Source: Butyrivibrio sp. (GTDB lineage Bacteria; Bacillota; Clostridia; Lachnospirales; Lachnospiraceae). From it: a stretch of 12,835 nt of DNA. This document shows, piece after piece, positions 1 to 6,864 of this stretch. Every line of letters starts with the position of its first letter. Position 1 is the stretch's first letter. The position numbers and the translations under genes are program-made. Under the pieces are notes generated by a model, which was not told the DNA's origin, did not search any database, and saw only the letters and a list, made by a program, of their open reading frames with translations. The DNA lies in contig JAILEJ010000383.1 in the NCBI GenBank assembly GCA_024688095.1, positions 1 through 12,835 of the forward strand, written 5' to 3'.

Positions 1-140
1 GGTGGTATATTTTTTACAAATGTAAGCGCATCATCTGCATCATCAAATCCTTTTACACTAGATTGGGGCGACAATTTTCTTACAATATTTGTTAATCCTT
101 CTACCGCTATTGTCTCATCATCAACTATCAGAATTTTCAT
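1..140 (-). CDS. Response regulator, receiver domain N-terminus (partial, runs off left edge)
   Basis: Only the first 46 codons are present. The product begins MKILIVDDE, with the hydrophobic first strand and the acidic pair (D7, D8) that binds Mg2+ in CheY-like receiver domains. It then continues through the first helix and second strand (VKGFDDADDAL). The phosphoacceptor Asp, expected near residue 54, and the output domain lie outside the window, so the DNA-binding class cannot be read. The start is supported by a GGGAG site (146-150) five bases upstream. A TATAAT on the minus strand at 158-163 could be its -10, but it would leave a very short leader. It is divergent from the small-RNA candidate at 219-325. 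Receiver identity is firm; regulon and output type are unknown. Confidence 0.85.
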   Translation of the reverse strand, partial: MKILIVDDETIAVEGLTNIVRKLSPQSSVKGFDDADDALTFVKNIP

Positions 141-177
141 TTTTACTCCCAAGTGCCATTATACATAGTTCACATGA

Positions 178-212
178 CTGTGACGGTTCTGTGACACTTC
201 GTATGTTATAAT
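178..212 (+). promoter_or_regulatory. Promoter with PhoB-box-like direct repeats and extended -10
   Basis: Two exact CTGTGAC heptamers (178-184 and 189-195) are separated by 4 bp, an 11-bp period. Eleven bases after the second one lies an extended -10, TGT-TATAAT (204-212). No good -35 is present. Heptamer-4-heptamer placed about 11 bp before the -10 is the geometry of Pho boxes bound by PhoB/OmpR-class regulators. A TCACA at 170-174 adds an inverted copy of the TGTGA core. That this is a response-regulator site is inference. Confidence 0.55.
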
Positions 213-218
213 TTCTCT

Positions 219-325
219 GTAAAACAATTTATTTGTTTTATGAGTTGCCCTCAGCAGTTGCTTCCAACTGTTCTACATCATTCGAGACCATATCCCCCCA
301 CTAGATATGGTCTCATTTTCTATAT
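219..325 (+). ncRNA. Candidate structured small RNA (three hairpins)
   Basis: The expected transcript from the extended -10 promoter is about 100 nt and folds by eye into three hairpins. The first is an 8-bp A/T-rich stem (220-227 with 233-240). The second is 253-260 with 265-272, eight pairs including one G-U, closed by a CTTC tetraloop. The third is an 11-bp perfect stem (284-294 with 304-314) with a C-rich loop, CCCCCACTA, followed by a T-rich stretch. No plus-strand gene follows before 1322, so it is not a leader of a local gene. A 31-codon ORF at 240-335 has no ribosome site. I do not recognise the family; it could be a new sRNA. Confidence 0.5.
284..320 (+). terminator. Rho-independent terminator of the small-RNA unit
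   Basis: GAGACCATATC (284-294) pairs perfectly with GATATGGTCTC (304-314) across a 9-nt C-rich loop. It is followed by ATTTTC and further T-rich bases on the plus strand. The minus-strand side has no T-run, so it acts rightward. Confidence 0.7.
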
Positions 326-362
326 TCTTAAGTAGACAGTTCTGTTTTTCCAAAAGTCGATT

Positions 363-1145
363 TTAACTATAACCCAGAATTATATTTTCTATCATTTCTA
401 TATCATATGACGGAAAGTCAGGGTCATCACAACTAATTTCATTTAGCTGTTTTATTATTTTAGTTCCAACATCAATTGCATCCTGTATATGTTCAGAATG
501 ATATAAAATATCAAGCCGATCTACAAGATCCCACATCGCCTCCTCAAATCCTGGAAGTTCATCTTCTTCCAAATAATTGTCTTCGTCTGTAAAAATCTCC
601 ACTATCTGAACAAAATCATCCATAATATTGGCAGCCGTAACTTTAATTGCAACCAGAAAATCATTTTTCTCCAGCAGTGGCTCTGTTATGTCCTGAATCT
701 GAAAACAAAGCGACGATCCAACATATGGTCCAAGCATCTTTGCAAATTCATCCGGACTAAAAATCTCTCCATCAATACAAAAGTTTACATTGCCTTTTCC
801 ATCATCTCGAATTTCAACATTACCTCTCATTCCAAGAGTATAATCATCCCCATTTCTCTCTAGAACGTTTTTGGAATGCTTTTCAGGATGTTTTCTACTT
901 ATTGATTTATAACCAATACCTGCCAGAATTTTTCTTTTAAATCTCGAAAGAACTTCCTCAATATCTTCATTAGATTTGGATAAATATCTAAATCTGTATT
1001 CTCCATCAATTTCATCAGCTTCCCAATATATATTTATTCCAACAGCACGATGTTGTAAGCTGAATTGCCTTAAGCGCCCATCTTTTTCATATACAAAAAT
1101 TTTCTCCGGATAATAAAAATCGCCGGCTTTAGAATCCTTATTCAT
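363..1145 (-). CDS. Hypothetical protein, 260 aa, unrecognised
   Basis: I do not recognise this family. The start at 1145 (MNKDSKAG) is chosen because AGGAGG (1153-1158) lies 7 bases upstream; a longer in-frame start at 1163 would overlap that site. The protein is soluble-looking, with no signal peptide or membrane segment. It reads as a basic, aromatic N-terminal part (YYPEKIFVYEKDG..., residues 10-100), a central beta-rich patch (GNVEIRDDGKGNVNFCIDGE), and a strongly acidic helical C-terminal half rich in Asp/Glu. It is transcribed alone, divergent from the antiporter gene, from an extended -10 promoter. Its 3' end faces the small-RNA unit. No catalytic motif is visible. Coding status is well supported by length and ribosome site; function is unknown. 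Confidence 0.8.
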   Translation of the reverse strand: MNKDSKAGDFYYPEKIFVYEKDGRLRQFSLQHRAVGINIYWEADEIDGEYRFRYLSKSNEDIEEVLSRFKRKILAGIGYKSISRKHPEKHSKNVLERNGDDYTLGMRGNVEIRDDGKGNVNFCIDGEIFSPDEFAKMLGPYVGSSLCFQIQDITEPLLEKNDFLVAIKVTAANIMDDFVQIVEIFTDEDNYLEEDELPGFEEAMWDLVDRLDILYHSEHIQDAIDVGTKIIKQLNEISCDDPDFPSYDIEMIENIILGYS

Positions 1146-1204
1146 ATGAACACCTCCTGGCATAATTGTATTTATTTAGTATAAAAATGAGGTATTTTTA
1201 CTAT

Positions 1205-1213
1205 ATTATATCA
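1205..1213 (-). promoter_or_regulatory. Extended -10 promoter for the 260-aa gene
   Basis: On the minus strand TGA-TATAAT (1213 to 1205) forms an extended -10. It lies about 60 bases before the start codon. No convincing -35 is present, as is usual for extended -10 promoters. Confidence 0.5.
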
Positions 1214-1253
1214 TGCCCCCAAAATTTATGATGCATTTTGCTCCAAAAAGATA

Positions 1254-1310
1254 TATAATAAGTAAGTTTTCGGCTAATAATAAATCGAAAATTTGCCATC
1301 TTAAATGGCA
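1254..1310 (+). promoter_or_regulatory. Antiporter promoter and two-hairpin 5' leader
   Basis: TATAAT at 1254-1259 predicts a transcript starting near 1266. The leader is then about 55 nt and nearly all paired. Hairpin A is 1264-1272 with 1286-1294, nine pairs including one G-U, enclosing a 13-nt loop. Hairpin B is TGCCAT (1294-1299) with ATGGCA (1305-1310), starting where A ends. One base later comes the GGAGG ribosome site (1312-1316). Such a compact fold against the ribosome site suggests translational control. No known cation riboswitch consensus was recognised. Confidence 0.45.
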
Positions 1311-1321
1311 CGGAGGTTAAT

Positions 1322-2488
1322 ATGGATAAAACAAGTATTTTGTTACAACTTGCTATTATAGTAATAGCATCAAAAGCATTTGGGCTTCTTGCAAGAAAAA
1401 TCAAAGCCCCTCAGGTAGCTGGTGAAATCATAGCCGGACTATTAATTGGTCCAAGTTTTCTTTCACTTATACAACCATCTGATTTTCTTACAGAAATTGC
1501 AGAAATTGGTGTAATTCTTCTAATGTTTGGTGCAGGTCTGGAAACAAATCTGTCAGAACTAAAAAAGACAGGAATTAAAGCAACTCTTATAGCTTGCTGT
1601 GGTGTATTTATTCCTTTAATTTGTGGAACAATCTTATATATGGCCTTCTATGGTGCATCAGCAGTTGGTACAGATGAGTTTTACAAGGCAATTTTTATTG
1701 GAACAATTCTTACAGCAACATCTGTTAGTATAACAGCACAAACTCTTCGTGAGATGGGTAAGCTATCAGACATTGTTGGAACAACCATTATGAGTGCAGC
1801 CATCATTGATGATGTTATTGGTATCGTAGTTCTTACAATTGTTATTGGTTTTAAGGATCCTACAACAAACGTTCCTCAGGTTATTATTAATACAGTATTA
1901 TTCTTTGTATTTGCTATCATTGTAGGATTTATTATCTACAAAATATTCAAGCTTGTTGATAAAAGATATCCACATACAAGACGTATTCCTATCCTTGGTA
2001 TGGCTCTTGCGTTCAGTTTCGCATACATTGCAGATGCCTACTTTGGTGTCGCAGATATCACAGGTGCATACATTGCTGGTATCATACTATGTTCACTTGA
2101 TGATTCAGAATATATTTCAAGAAAAATGGATATCAATTCTTACATGCTTTTTGGCCCTGTATTCTTCTGCAGTATCGGACTTCAAACGGATATAAAATCC
2201 TTAGACACAACTATTTTGATTTTCTCACTTGCTTTTGTAGTAGTTGGTATGCTATCAAAGATAGTTGGCTGTGGTCTTATGTCTAAAGTATTGAAATTCA
2301 ACACTTTAGATTCATTAAAAATTGGTGCCGGAATGATGACCAGAGGAGAAGTTGCTCTTATCGTTGCCCAGACAGGACTAGGGGTTGGAATGCTTGAATC
2401 CCAATTTTTCACTGCAGTTATCCTTCTGATAATAATAAGTTCAATCACAACTCCTATTGTATTAAAAGTTCTTTATTCAAAAGGATAA
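1322..2488 (+). CDS. CPA2-family cation:proton antiporter (GerN/NapA/KefB-like)
   Basis: This is a membrane antiporter exchanging Na+ or K+ for H+ in ion and pH homeostasis. The 388 residues form about 12-13 hydrophobic segments with the family landmarks: PQVAGEIIAGLLIGP (30-44), LLMFGAGLE (66-74), TATSVSITAQTLREMG (131-146), the paired aspartates D163-D164 in AAIIDDVIGIVV (typical of electrogenic Na+/H+ exchange in NapA relatives), and MTRGEVALIVAQ (339-350). The protein stops after the transport domain: there is no C-terminal RCK/TrkA_N domain as in KefB/KefC, so it resembles GerN/NapA. The start is fixed by GGAGG (1312-1316) five bases upstream. It appears monocistronic, with a structured leader. 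The exact cation cannot be read from the sequence. Confidence 0.9.
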   Translation: MDKTSILLQLAIIVIASKAFGLLARKIKAPQVAGEIIAGLLIGPSFLSLIQPSDFLTEIAEIGVILLMFGAGLETNLSELKKTGIKATLIACCGVFIPLICGTILYMAFYGASAVGTDEFYKAIFIGTILTATSVSITAQTLREMGKLSDIVGTTIMSAAIIDDVIGIVVLTIVIGFKDPTTNVPQVIINTVLFFVFAIIVGFIIYKIFKLVDKRYPHTRRIPILGMALAFSFAYIADAYFGVADITGAYIAGIILCSLDDSEYISRKMDINSYMLFGPVFFCSIGLQTDIKSLDTTILIFSLAFVVVGMLSKIVGCGLMSKVLKFNTLDSLKIGAGMMTRGEVALIVAQTGLGVGMLESQFFTAVILLIIISSITTPIVLKVLYSKG

Positions 2489-2780
2489 TCTTAGAATATT
2501 CATTTCTATTATTAATATACTTATAAAATAAAAATTTATATGTTTTTATACCCTTGAAGCCCATGTATGCAAAAAGTATACATGGGCTTCAAACTTATGA
2601 GGGATATTAGCCGGCTACCCAGCCATTTGTATAATTATACTCTATTAGTATTGACTATTTATAAACTTTTTAATACTTTTCTATTAAAACACGTCTCCTG
2701 CTATTGTTTATATTATGACACAGTGATAAATTATTTAATGACACAATAATTCACTTTTAAACAAAGGAGGCAGGTCAATT
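2489..2780 (+). other. Intergenic region between antiporter and recombinase genes
   Basis: About 290 AT-rich bases hold no convincing gene; a 60-codon ORF at 2567-2749 starts inside a hairpin loop and has no ribosome site. It contains a 15-bp perfect inverted repeat (2554-2592), a TTGACT at 2651-2656 that may be a -35 with only a poor -10, and ATGACACA repeated at 2715-2722 and 2738-2745 just ahead of the recombinase ribosome site. The promoter of the recombinase unit probably lies in 2640-2760. Confidence 0.5.
2554..2592. repeat. 15-bp perfect inverted repeat, hairpin without T-tract
   Basis: TTGAAGCCCATGTAT (2554-2568) pairs perfectly with 2578-2592 across a 9-nt loop (GCAAAAAGT). Neither side is followed by a T-run, so it is not a classical terminator. 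It sits 65 bases after the antiporter stop codon and may terminate, stabilise or process that mRNA. Confidence 0.7.
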
Positions 2781-3782
2781 ATGGCATCATATCAAACAAC
2801 CCGTGATCAGGATATGAATCGAAAAACCCAGGAAAAGCTTAATAATCTTCCTGAATTTATTTCAACTTATATTACAAAAAACGCAATGAATCTAGCCTCC
2901 ACTACTCGCTACGGATATATCAGTAACTATACCGTCTTTTTTGAATACATTAATGACAATATAGACAGATTTAATGATAAAAAAATCTCTGATATTACAC
3001 TTGAAGATTTTTCAACAATAGACTATAACGAAGCAGAAGACTTTATCAGATGGTACTCGAATGGTCGTTCCAAAAGTGCTATCAATAGAATGTTTTCTTC
3101 CATGTCAGCTTTATATAGATTTTTTATTCGTCAGCATAAACTTACATCAGACCCATTTTTGGCCTCAGAACGTCCTAAAATAGATGAGGTAAAAATGGTA
3201 TCCCTAAAAAAAGAAGAAGAATTAAAACTTCTTGATGGAATTGCTAATGGTGAGGGGCTCTCTGATCGTCAAAAAAAATATCATGAACGATTAGTGTCCA
3301 GAGATTTCTGTATAATTATGCTTATTTTGGATACTGGAATTAAAGTATCAGAACTAGTGGATCTTGACGTTGATGATATAGATTTTAAAGATAAAACCAT
3401 TACACTTCCTTATGGTAAAAATAACATCAGATACGTCACAATACGCGATGAAATGGCGGATATGCTATCTAGTTACCTTGATGATAGGAAAGAAAAACTA
3501 GATCCACTTGGCTCTGAAACAGCACTTTTTCTTTCGAGAAAGGGTACGCGTATAACTCCACGTAGTGTACAACGTTTAGTCAAAAAATATGGAAAACTAA
3601 TTCTTCCTGACTACAAGCACATATCGCCGGGAAGTCTGCGTGCTACATTCGCCCTTGATCTTCTTGATGAAAATGGTGGCGATATAACTCAGGTTTCAAA
3701 GGCTTTAGGCCATGAGCATTTATCCACAACTTCTATTTATATAAATGCTTCTACAAATAGAAATTCGAAAGCAACACAATAA
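2781..3782 (+). CDS. Tyrosine recombinase/integrase family protein with altered catalytic residues
   Basis: The 333-residue protein has the two-domain plan of XerC/XerD-type enzymes: an N-terminal SAM-like core-binding domain (about 22-130) and a C-terminal catalytic domain (about 140-325). Against the usual R-K-H-R-H-Y set, the hairpin lysine (K213, YGKNN), the second arginine (R287, SLRATF), the histidine of LGH (H311) and the nucleophile Y320 (9 residues after H311, as in XerD) are present. The first arginine is Lys (K188 in DTGIKVSEL) and the HxxR histidine is Gly (G284). Such changes usually cripple Cre/Xer enzymes, so it may be a DNA-binding relative or a weakened enzyme. The start has GGAGG (2766-2770) ten bases upstream. 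It lies 23 bases before the AI-2E-family gene, probably in one transcript. No att sites or mobile-element genes flank it. Confidence 0.85.
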   Translation: MASYQTTRDQDMNRKTQEKLNNLPEFISTYITKNAMNLASTTRYGYISNYTVFFEYINDNIDRFNDKKISDITLEDFSTIDYNEAEDFIRWYSNGRSKSAINRMFSSMSALYRFFIRQHKLTSDPFLASERPKIDEVKMVSLKKEEELKLLDGIANGEGLSDRQKKYHERLVSRDFCIIMLILDTGIKVSELVDLDVDDIDFKDKTITLPYGKNNIRYVTIRDEMADMLSSYLDDRKEKLDPLGSETALFLSRKGTRITPRSVQRLVKKYGKLILPDYKHISPGSLRATFALDLLDENGGDITQVSKALGHEHLSTTSIYINASTNRNSKATQ

Positions 3783-3805
3783 TAATTACAGCAGAGGTAT
3801 CCGAT

Positions 3806-4996
3806 ATGGATTTTAACAAGAACTTCAAAAAAGAACCCTGGTTTGCATATACTGTTGCAGCATGCAGTGCTGTAGTATTATATGTATTATTAACAAATAT
3901 TCCACATTTCTGGAATGGTATTATTTCTTTATTAAATTTAATATCTCCAATTTTTACCGGAATAATTATTGCATATATTCTGAATCCATTATTAAAGGTT
4001 TATAATAGCTGGTTATCTGAGAAAATAAAAAATGAAGCAATGCTAAATTCATTATCTGTTTTCTTAACAGTTATTACTTTTATACTTGGTTTAGTATTTC
4101 TATGCATTGCTCTGATACCACAAATAGTTGATAGCTTATCTACATTTATAGCAAATATAGATACTTATGCTGCCACTACGCAAACTCTTTTTGCAGATTT
4201 AAAAGAACTTGCTGCTAATTTTAACATTGATATTTCAAAGCTTACTGATTCTGTAAGTAATGCACTTACAAATTTTTCATCTAATGTTACTACTCATATG
4301 GGAACCTTATTAAATACATCCTTTAGTATAGGAAAAAGCTTTTTTAATTTAATTATCGGTTTCATACTTGCAATCTATTTTCTAGGTGCCAAACATAATC
4401 TTTTAAATGCATTTAAAAGACTTTTCAGAATAATTTTAAAGGATAAACAGTATGTTTCTTTTATGGCCTTTAGTAAAAGATGTAACAATATCCTTGCAAG
4501 ATATATCGGATTTGATATTCTCGATGGAATAATAGTTGCAATAATAAATGCAATATTCATGGGAATTGCAGGTATTCCTTATTCAATACTTATATCTGTT
4601 ATTGTTGGAATTACAAATTTAGCCCCTACCTTTGGTCCAATTATAGGCGGTGGAATAGGCGCTTTTATTTTAGTATTAATTAATCCATGGTATGCTGTTT
4701 GGTTTCTGATATTTACTGTCATACTTCAAACTGTCGACGGATACGTTATTAAGCCAAAACTTTTTGGTGAAACACTTGGTGTGCCAGGAGTATGGATATT
4801 AATATCATTGGTAATAGGAGGACGTTTATTTGGCGTAATGGGTATCCTTCTTGCAATTCCTTTTGCTGCAATTGTAGACTTCTTATATCATGACCTAATG
4901 ACATATTTGCAAAATAAGAAAACCGATGAAAGTAAAAAGACTTCAGATAACGATGATTTACCCTCTAAAAACGAAAACAATAATGATAACAAATGA
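3806..4996 (+). CDS. AI-2E/PerM family transporter-like membrane protein
   Basis: The 396-residue membrane protein belongs to the AI-2E (UPF0118/PerM/YdiK) family, a broad group of putative exporters; AI-2 transport itself is shown for few members. An N-terminal pair of hydrophobic segments (about 13-60) and a third (85-105) are followed by a soluble amphipathic stretch (110-170). The conserved C-terminal transmembrane block (175-195, 240-365) includes ITNLAPTFGPIIGGGIGA (269-286) and the hallmark DGYVIKPKLFGETLGVPGVW (311-330). A hydrophilic tail rich in Asn, Lys and Asp follows (371-396). The ribosome site (GAGG near 3794) is modest. It lies 23 bases after the recombinase gene and ends before a bidirectional terminator. 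The substrate is unknown. Confidence 0.9.
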   Translation: MDFNKNFKKEPWFAYTVAACSAVVLYVLLTNIPHFWNGIISLLNLISPIFTGIIIAYILNPLLKVYNSWLSEKIKNEAMLNSLSVFLTVITFILGLVFLCIALIPQIVDSLSTFIANIDTYAATTQTLFADLKELAANFNIDISKLTDSVSNALTNFSSNVTTHMGTLLNTSFSIGKSFFNLIIGFILAIYFLGAKHNLLNAFKRLFRIILKDKQYVSFMAFSKRCNNILARYIGFDILDGIIVAIINAIFMGIAGIPYSILISVIVGITNLAPTFGPIIGGGIGAFILVLINPWYAVWFLIFTVILQTVDGYVIKPKLFGETLGVPGVWILISLVIGGRLFGVMGILLAIPFAAIVDFLYHDLMTYLQNKKTDESKKTSDNDDLPSKNENNNDNK

Positions 4997-5051
4997 TTTT
5001 TATCTGTTTGAATTACTATAAAATATTTTTTACATATTTCCAAGTATATCT

Positions 5052-5094
5052 AAAAAAGGTGTCACTCCAAAAATTTTAGAGTGACACCTTTTTT
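5052..5094. terminator. Bidirectional terminator between convergent genes
   Basis: GGTGTCACTC (5058-5067) pairs perfectly with GAGTGACACC (5079-5088). The flanking A6 (5052-5057) and T6 (5089-5094) extend the stem and give T-tracts in both directions. It serves the AI-2E-family gene and the PF06541 gene, whose stop codon overlaps its edge. Confidence 0.92.
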
Positions 5095-6151
5095 ATTTTT
5101 TAGAAACACGATCAAGCAATGCCTGAACTGTTTCTTTATAATCTCTGTGTTTCATATACGGAAATGCTCTCATAAGTCTTCCCGCACCAAAAAACTTTGA
5201 TTCTGTAAGACTTTTACTTATACTCTCGTATTTCTCAATTAACTCATCCTTTGATTCTGAAAGCACAGACATTGTCATTTGAGTTGAATGCTGTAATACA
5301 TCCTTTGTCTTCTGTGTTGAATGCTGTAGCACATCTTTTGTTCTCTGTGTAGTTTCCTGGAATGCGTCCTTTGTCTTCTGCGTAGATTGCTGTAATGCAT
5401 CCTTTGTAGCTTCAAATACCTCCTGCTTTGACATCTGTTGAATAGAGACAGCCTTATCTCTGAATTCTGCTTTAGCCAGTGTTGCCTGTAATCTGGTTTC
5501 TTCGATAGCTCCCTGTGTCTTCATTGCATTTTCTGCAACAGTTCTACTAAGAGCATCTGTAGGCTCTCTGAGTGCTTTTGATATACTATCAAGTTCTTTA
5601 AGTTTCTTATTGAATCCATTTATCGTTGCAACTGTAACTACCAGATCAACAAATGTAGCCAAATATAATACCACCATTATAATCCATCCAATCCTGGTTG
5701 GAATAAGATCTGTAGATAAATGGCTAACTACAGGGTGAGCAACTTTCATAACAATGATTGCCCCTATTCCCCAGATCAGACTAAACTCTAAACAAATATA
5801 TCCACGAAAATTAAATGGTTTATCTGAATAATCCCACCATCTTAAATGGAAAATTCTGTCAAGTATCCAACCAGCAATAAGCTCTGCAAATGTTGCAAGA
5901 ATTAATCCGCCCAAAAAAACTATTATCGCCGATGGCTCTTCACTTTCGGTAGTTGGAATCATATTTAAAGTACCGATTAACAAAAGCATACCAAACCCAT
6001 ATAAAGGGCACAATGGTCCATTCAGAAAACCTCTATTGGTAATTACTCCGACTACAACAGCATGAAAAGTAACTTCGAGGAACCAGCCTATTACAGAATA
6101 AATAATAAAAAATGCAAATATCTGATAAATAGTCATTCCCAAAATAGTCAT
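5093..6151 (-). CDS. PF06541-type membrane protein ("putative ABC transporter permease") with repeat tail
   Basis: The first 180 residues match the PF06541 family: YSVIGWFLEV (18-27), TNRGFLNGPLCPLYGFG (38-54), TFAELIAGWILDRIF (87-101), WWDYSDKPFNFRGYICLEFSLIWG (105-128), with five or so membrane segments. The family is often labelled ABC permease or CmpB, but no ATPase partner is adjacent and the function is unproven. From 181 on the protein is cytoplasmic and helical. It includes four tandem 11-residue repeats (250-293, consensus KDVLQHSTQKT) and ends in the family-typical segment RLMRAFPYMKHRDY...LL (325-346). The start is supported by AGGGGA a few bases upstream. It follows the lipoprotein gene by 26 bases, so the two are probably co-transcribed and both act at the membrane. 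Confidence 0.85.
   Translation of the reverse strand: MTILGMTIYQIFAFFIIYSVIGWFLEVTFHAVVVGVITNRGFLNGPLCPLYGFGMLLLIGTLNMIPTTESEEPSAIIVFLGGLILATFAELIAGWILDRIFHLRWWDYSDKPFNFRGYICLEFSLIWGIGAIIVMKVAHPVVSHLSTDLIPTRIGWIIMVVLYLATFVDLVVTVATINGFNKKLKELDSISKALREPTDALSRTVAENAMKTQGAIEETRLQATLAKAEFRDKAVSIQQMSKQEVFEATKDALQQSTQKTKDAFQETTQRTKDVLQHSTQKTKDVLQHSTQMTMSVLSESKDELIEKYESISKSLTESKFFGAGRLMRAFPYMKHRDYKETVQALLDRVSKK
5273..5404 (-). repeat. Four tandem 33-bp coding repeats (11-residue units)
   Basis: Residues 250-260, 261-271, 272-282 and 283-293 of the PF06541 protein read KDALQQSTQKT, KDAFQETTQRT, KDVLQHSTQKT and KDVLQHSTQMT. The 11-residue period suits an extended amphipathic helix or right-handed coiled coil. 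The two middle-to-last units are most alike, consistent with recent internal duplication or slippage. Confidence 0.85.
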
Positions 6152-6177
6152 CTTTATCCCCTATTTAATTGTATTTT

Positions 6178-6783
6178 TTAATTCTCCGTTGTATCTTCCT
6201 GAAGTGTAAATATAAGCGTTTCAGCGTCATCACCATCAAGAAGCATTGTAAGTGTTCCATCTGAATTTATCGTAAGTGTTCCGAATACTTCTGCATCCTT
6301 TGTTAGAACTATAGCCTCTTCGCTTACTGTGTACGATCCTTCAACACTACTTTCCATCGCTTCTGCTGTGTCAGAAACATTAGAAAGCAGTTCATCTAAA
6401 TAAGCCTGTTTCACAGTTTCATAGTCATCACCTGCAGCCTTAACTGCATCAATCTGTTCCTGTGTATACCCTGAAGCAAGCATATCCGTTTCTATATATG
6501 CTTCAATATTATCACTTATAAGTGTAGTAATTTCTTCCTGGTATGTTTCAACATCAAAATTAAAATTAAATGTCTTATCATCGTTCAGTACCAACGTATA
6601 ATCCGCCAAAAGAGTCCCCTGCATTTCCTCTAACCCAAGTTGTGTTTGGAGTTCTGCAGTATTATCCCTTTCAGAAGTATATGTTCCAACATATTCATTT
6701 GTACTACTGCATGCCGTCAGTGTAAAAGTACAAACAGCTGTTAAAATAAAAGAACCCAGCTTTTTTATCTTAGAATCTGTCAT
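6178..6783 (-). CDS. Predicted lipoprotein, 201 aa, unrecognised family
   Basis: The N-terminus has basic residues (K5, K7, K8), a hydrophobic stretch (9-21) and the lipobox LTAC with C25, so the mature protein is expected to be lipid-anchored outside the cytoplasmic membrane. The mature part is acidic. It begins with NEYVGTYTSERD, has a helical middle (80-145) and ends in a beta-rich part with the pattern GSYTVSEEAIVL...GTLTINSDGTLTMLLDG. This pattern of short strands with GTY/GSY openings resembles lipocalin-like small lipoproteins of gut Clostridia, but I cannot name a family. The start has AGGGGAT (AAGGGGATACT before ATG) upstream. It is first in a unit with the PF06541 gene and has its own promoter just after znuB. 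No histidine-rich or metal-binding stretch links it to zinc. Confidence 0.85.
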   Translation of the reverse strand: MTDSKIKKLGSFILTAVCTFTLTACSSTNEYVGTYTSERDNTAELQTQLGLEEMQGTLLADYTLVLNDDKTFNFNFDVETYQEEITTLISDNIEAYIETDMLASGYTQEQIDAVKAAGDDYETVKQAYLDELLSNVSDTAEAMESSVEGSYTVSEEAIVLTKDAEVFGTLTINSDGTLTMLLDGDDAETLIFTLQEDTTEN

Positions 6784-6864
6784 AGTATCCCCTTTTCATC
6801 CCATAATTACAGCATAATTAAACACCTACTGTAATCGACTTATTTTCAAGTCTTCCCACTTGGA

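Noticed and set aside
240..335. 31-codon ORF inside the left small-RNA region
   Set aside because: It has no ribosome site and runs through the terminator hairpin, so the non-coding reading fits better.
2567..2749. 60-codon ORF after the antiporter gene
   Set aside because: It starts within the hairpin loop, has no ribosome site, and its composition looks like translated AT-rich spacer.
2781..3782. Recombinase as evidence for an integrated mobile element
   Set aside because: No attachment repeats, tRNA, excisionase, relaxase or phage genes are in the window and the catalytic set is incomplete.
5093..6783. Lipoprotein plus PF06541 protein as parts of the zinc transporter
   Set aside because: They have their own promoter, and no metal-binding residues or ZnuA-like fold signature is visible in the lipoprotein.
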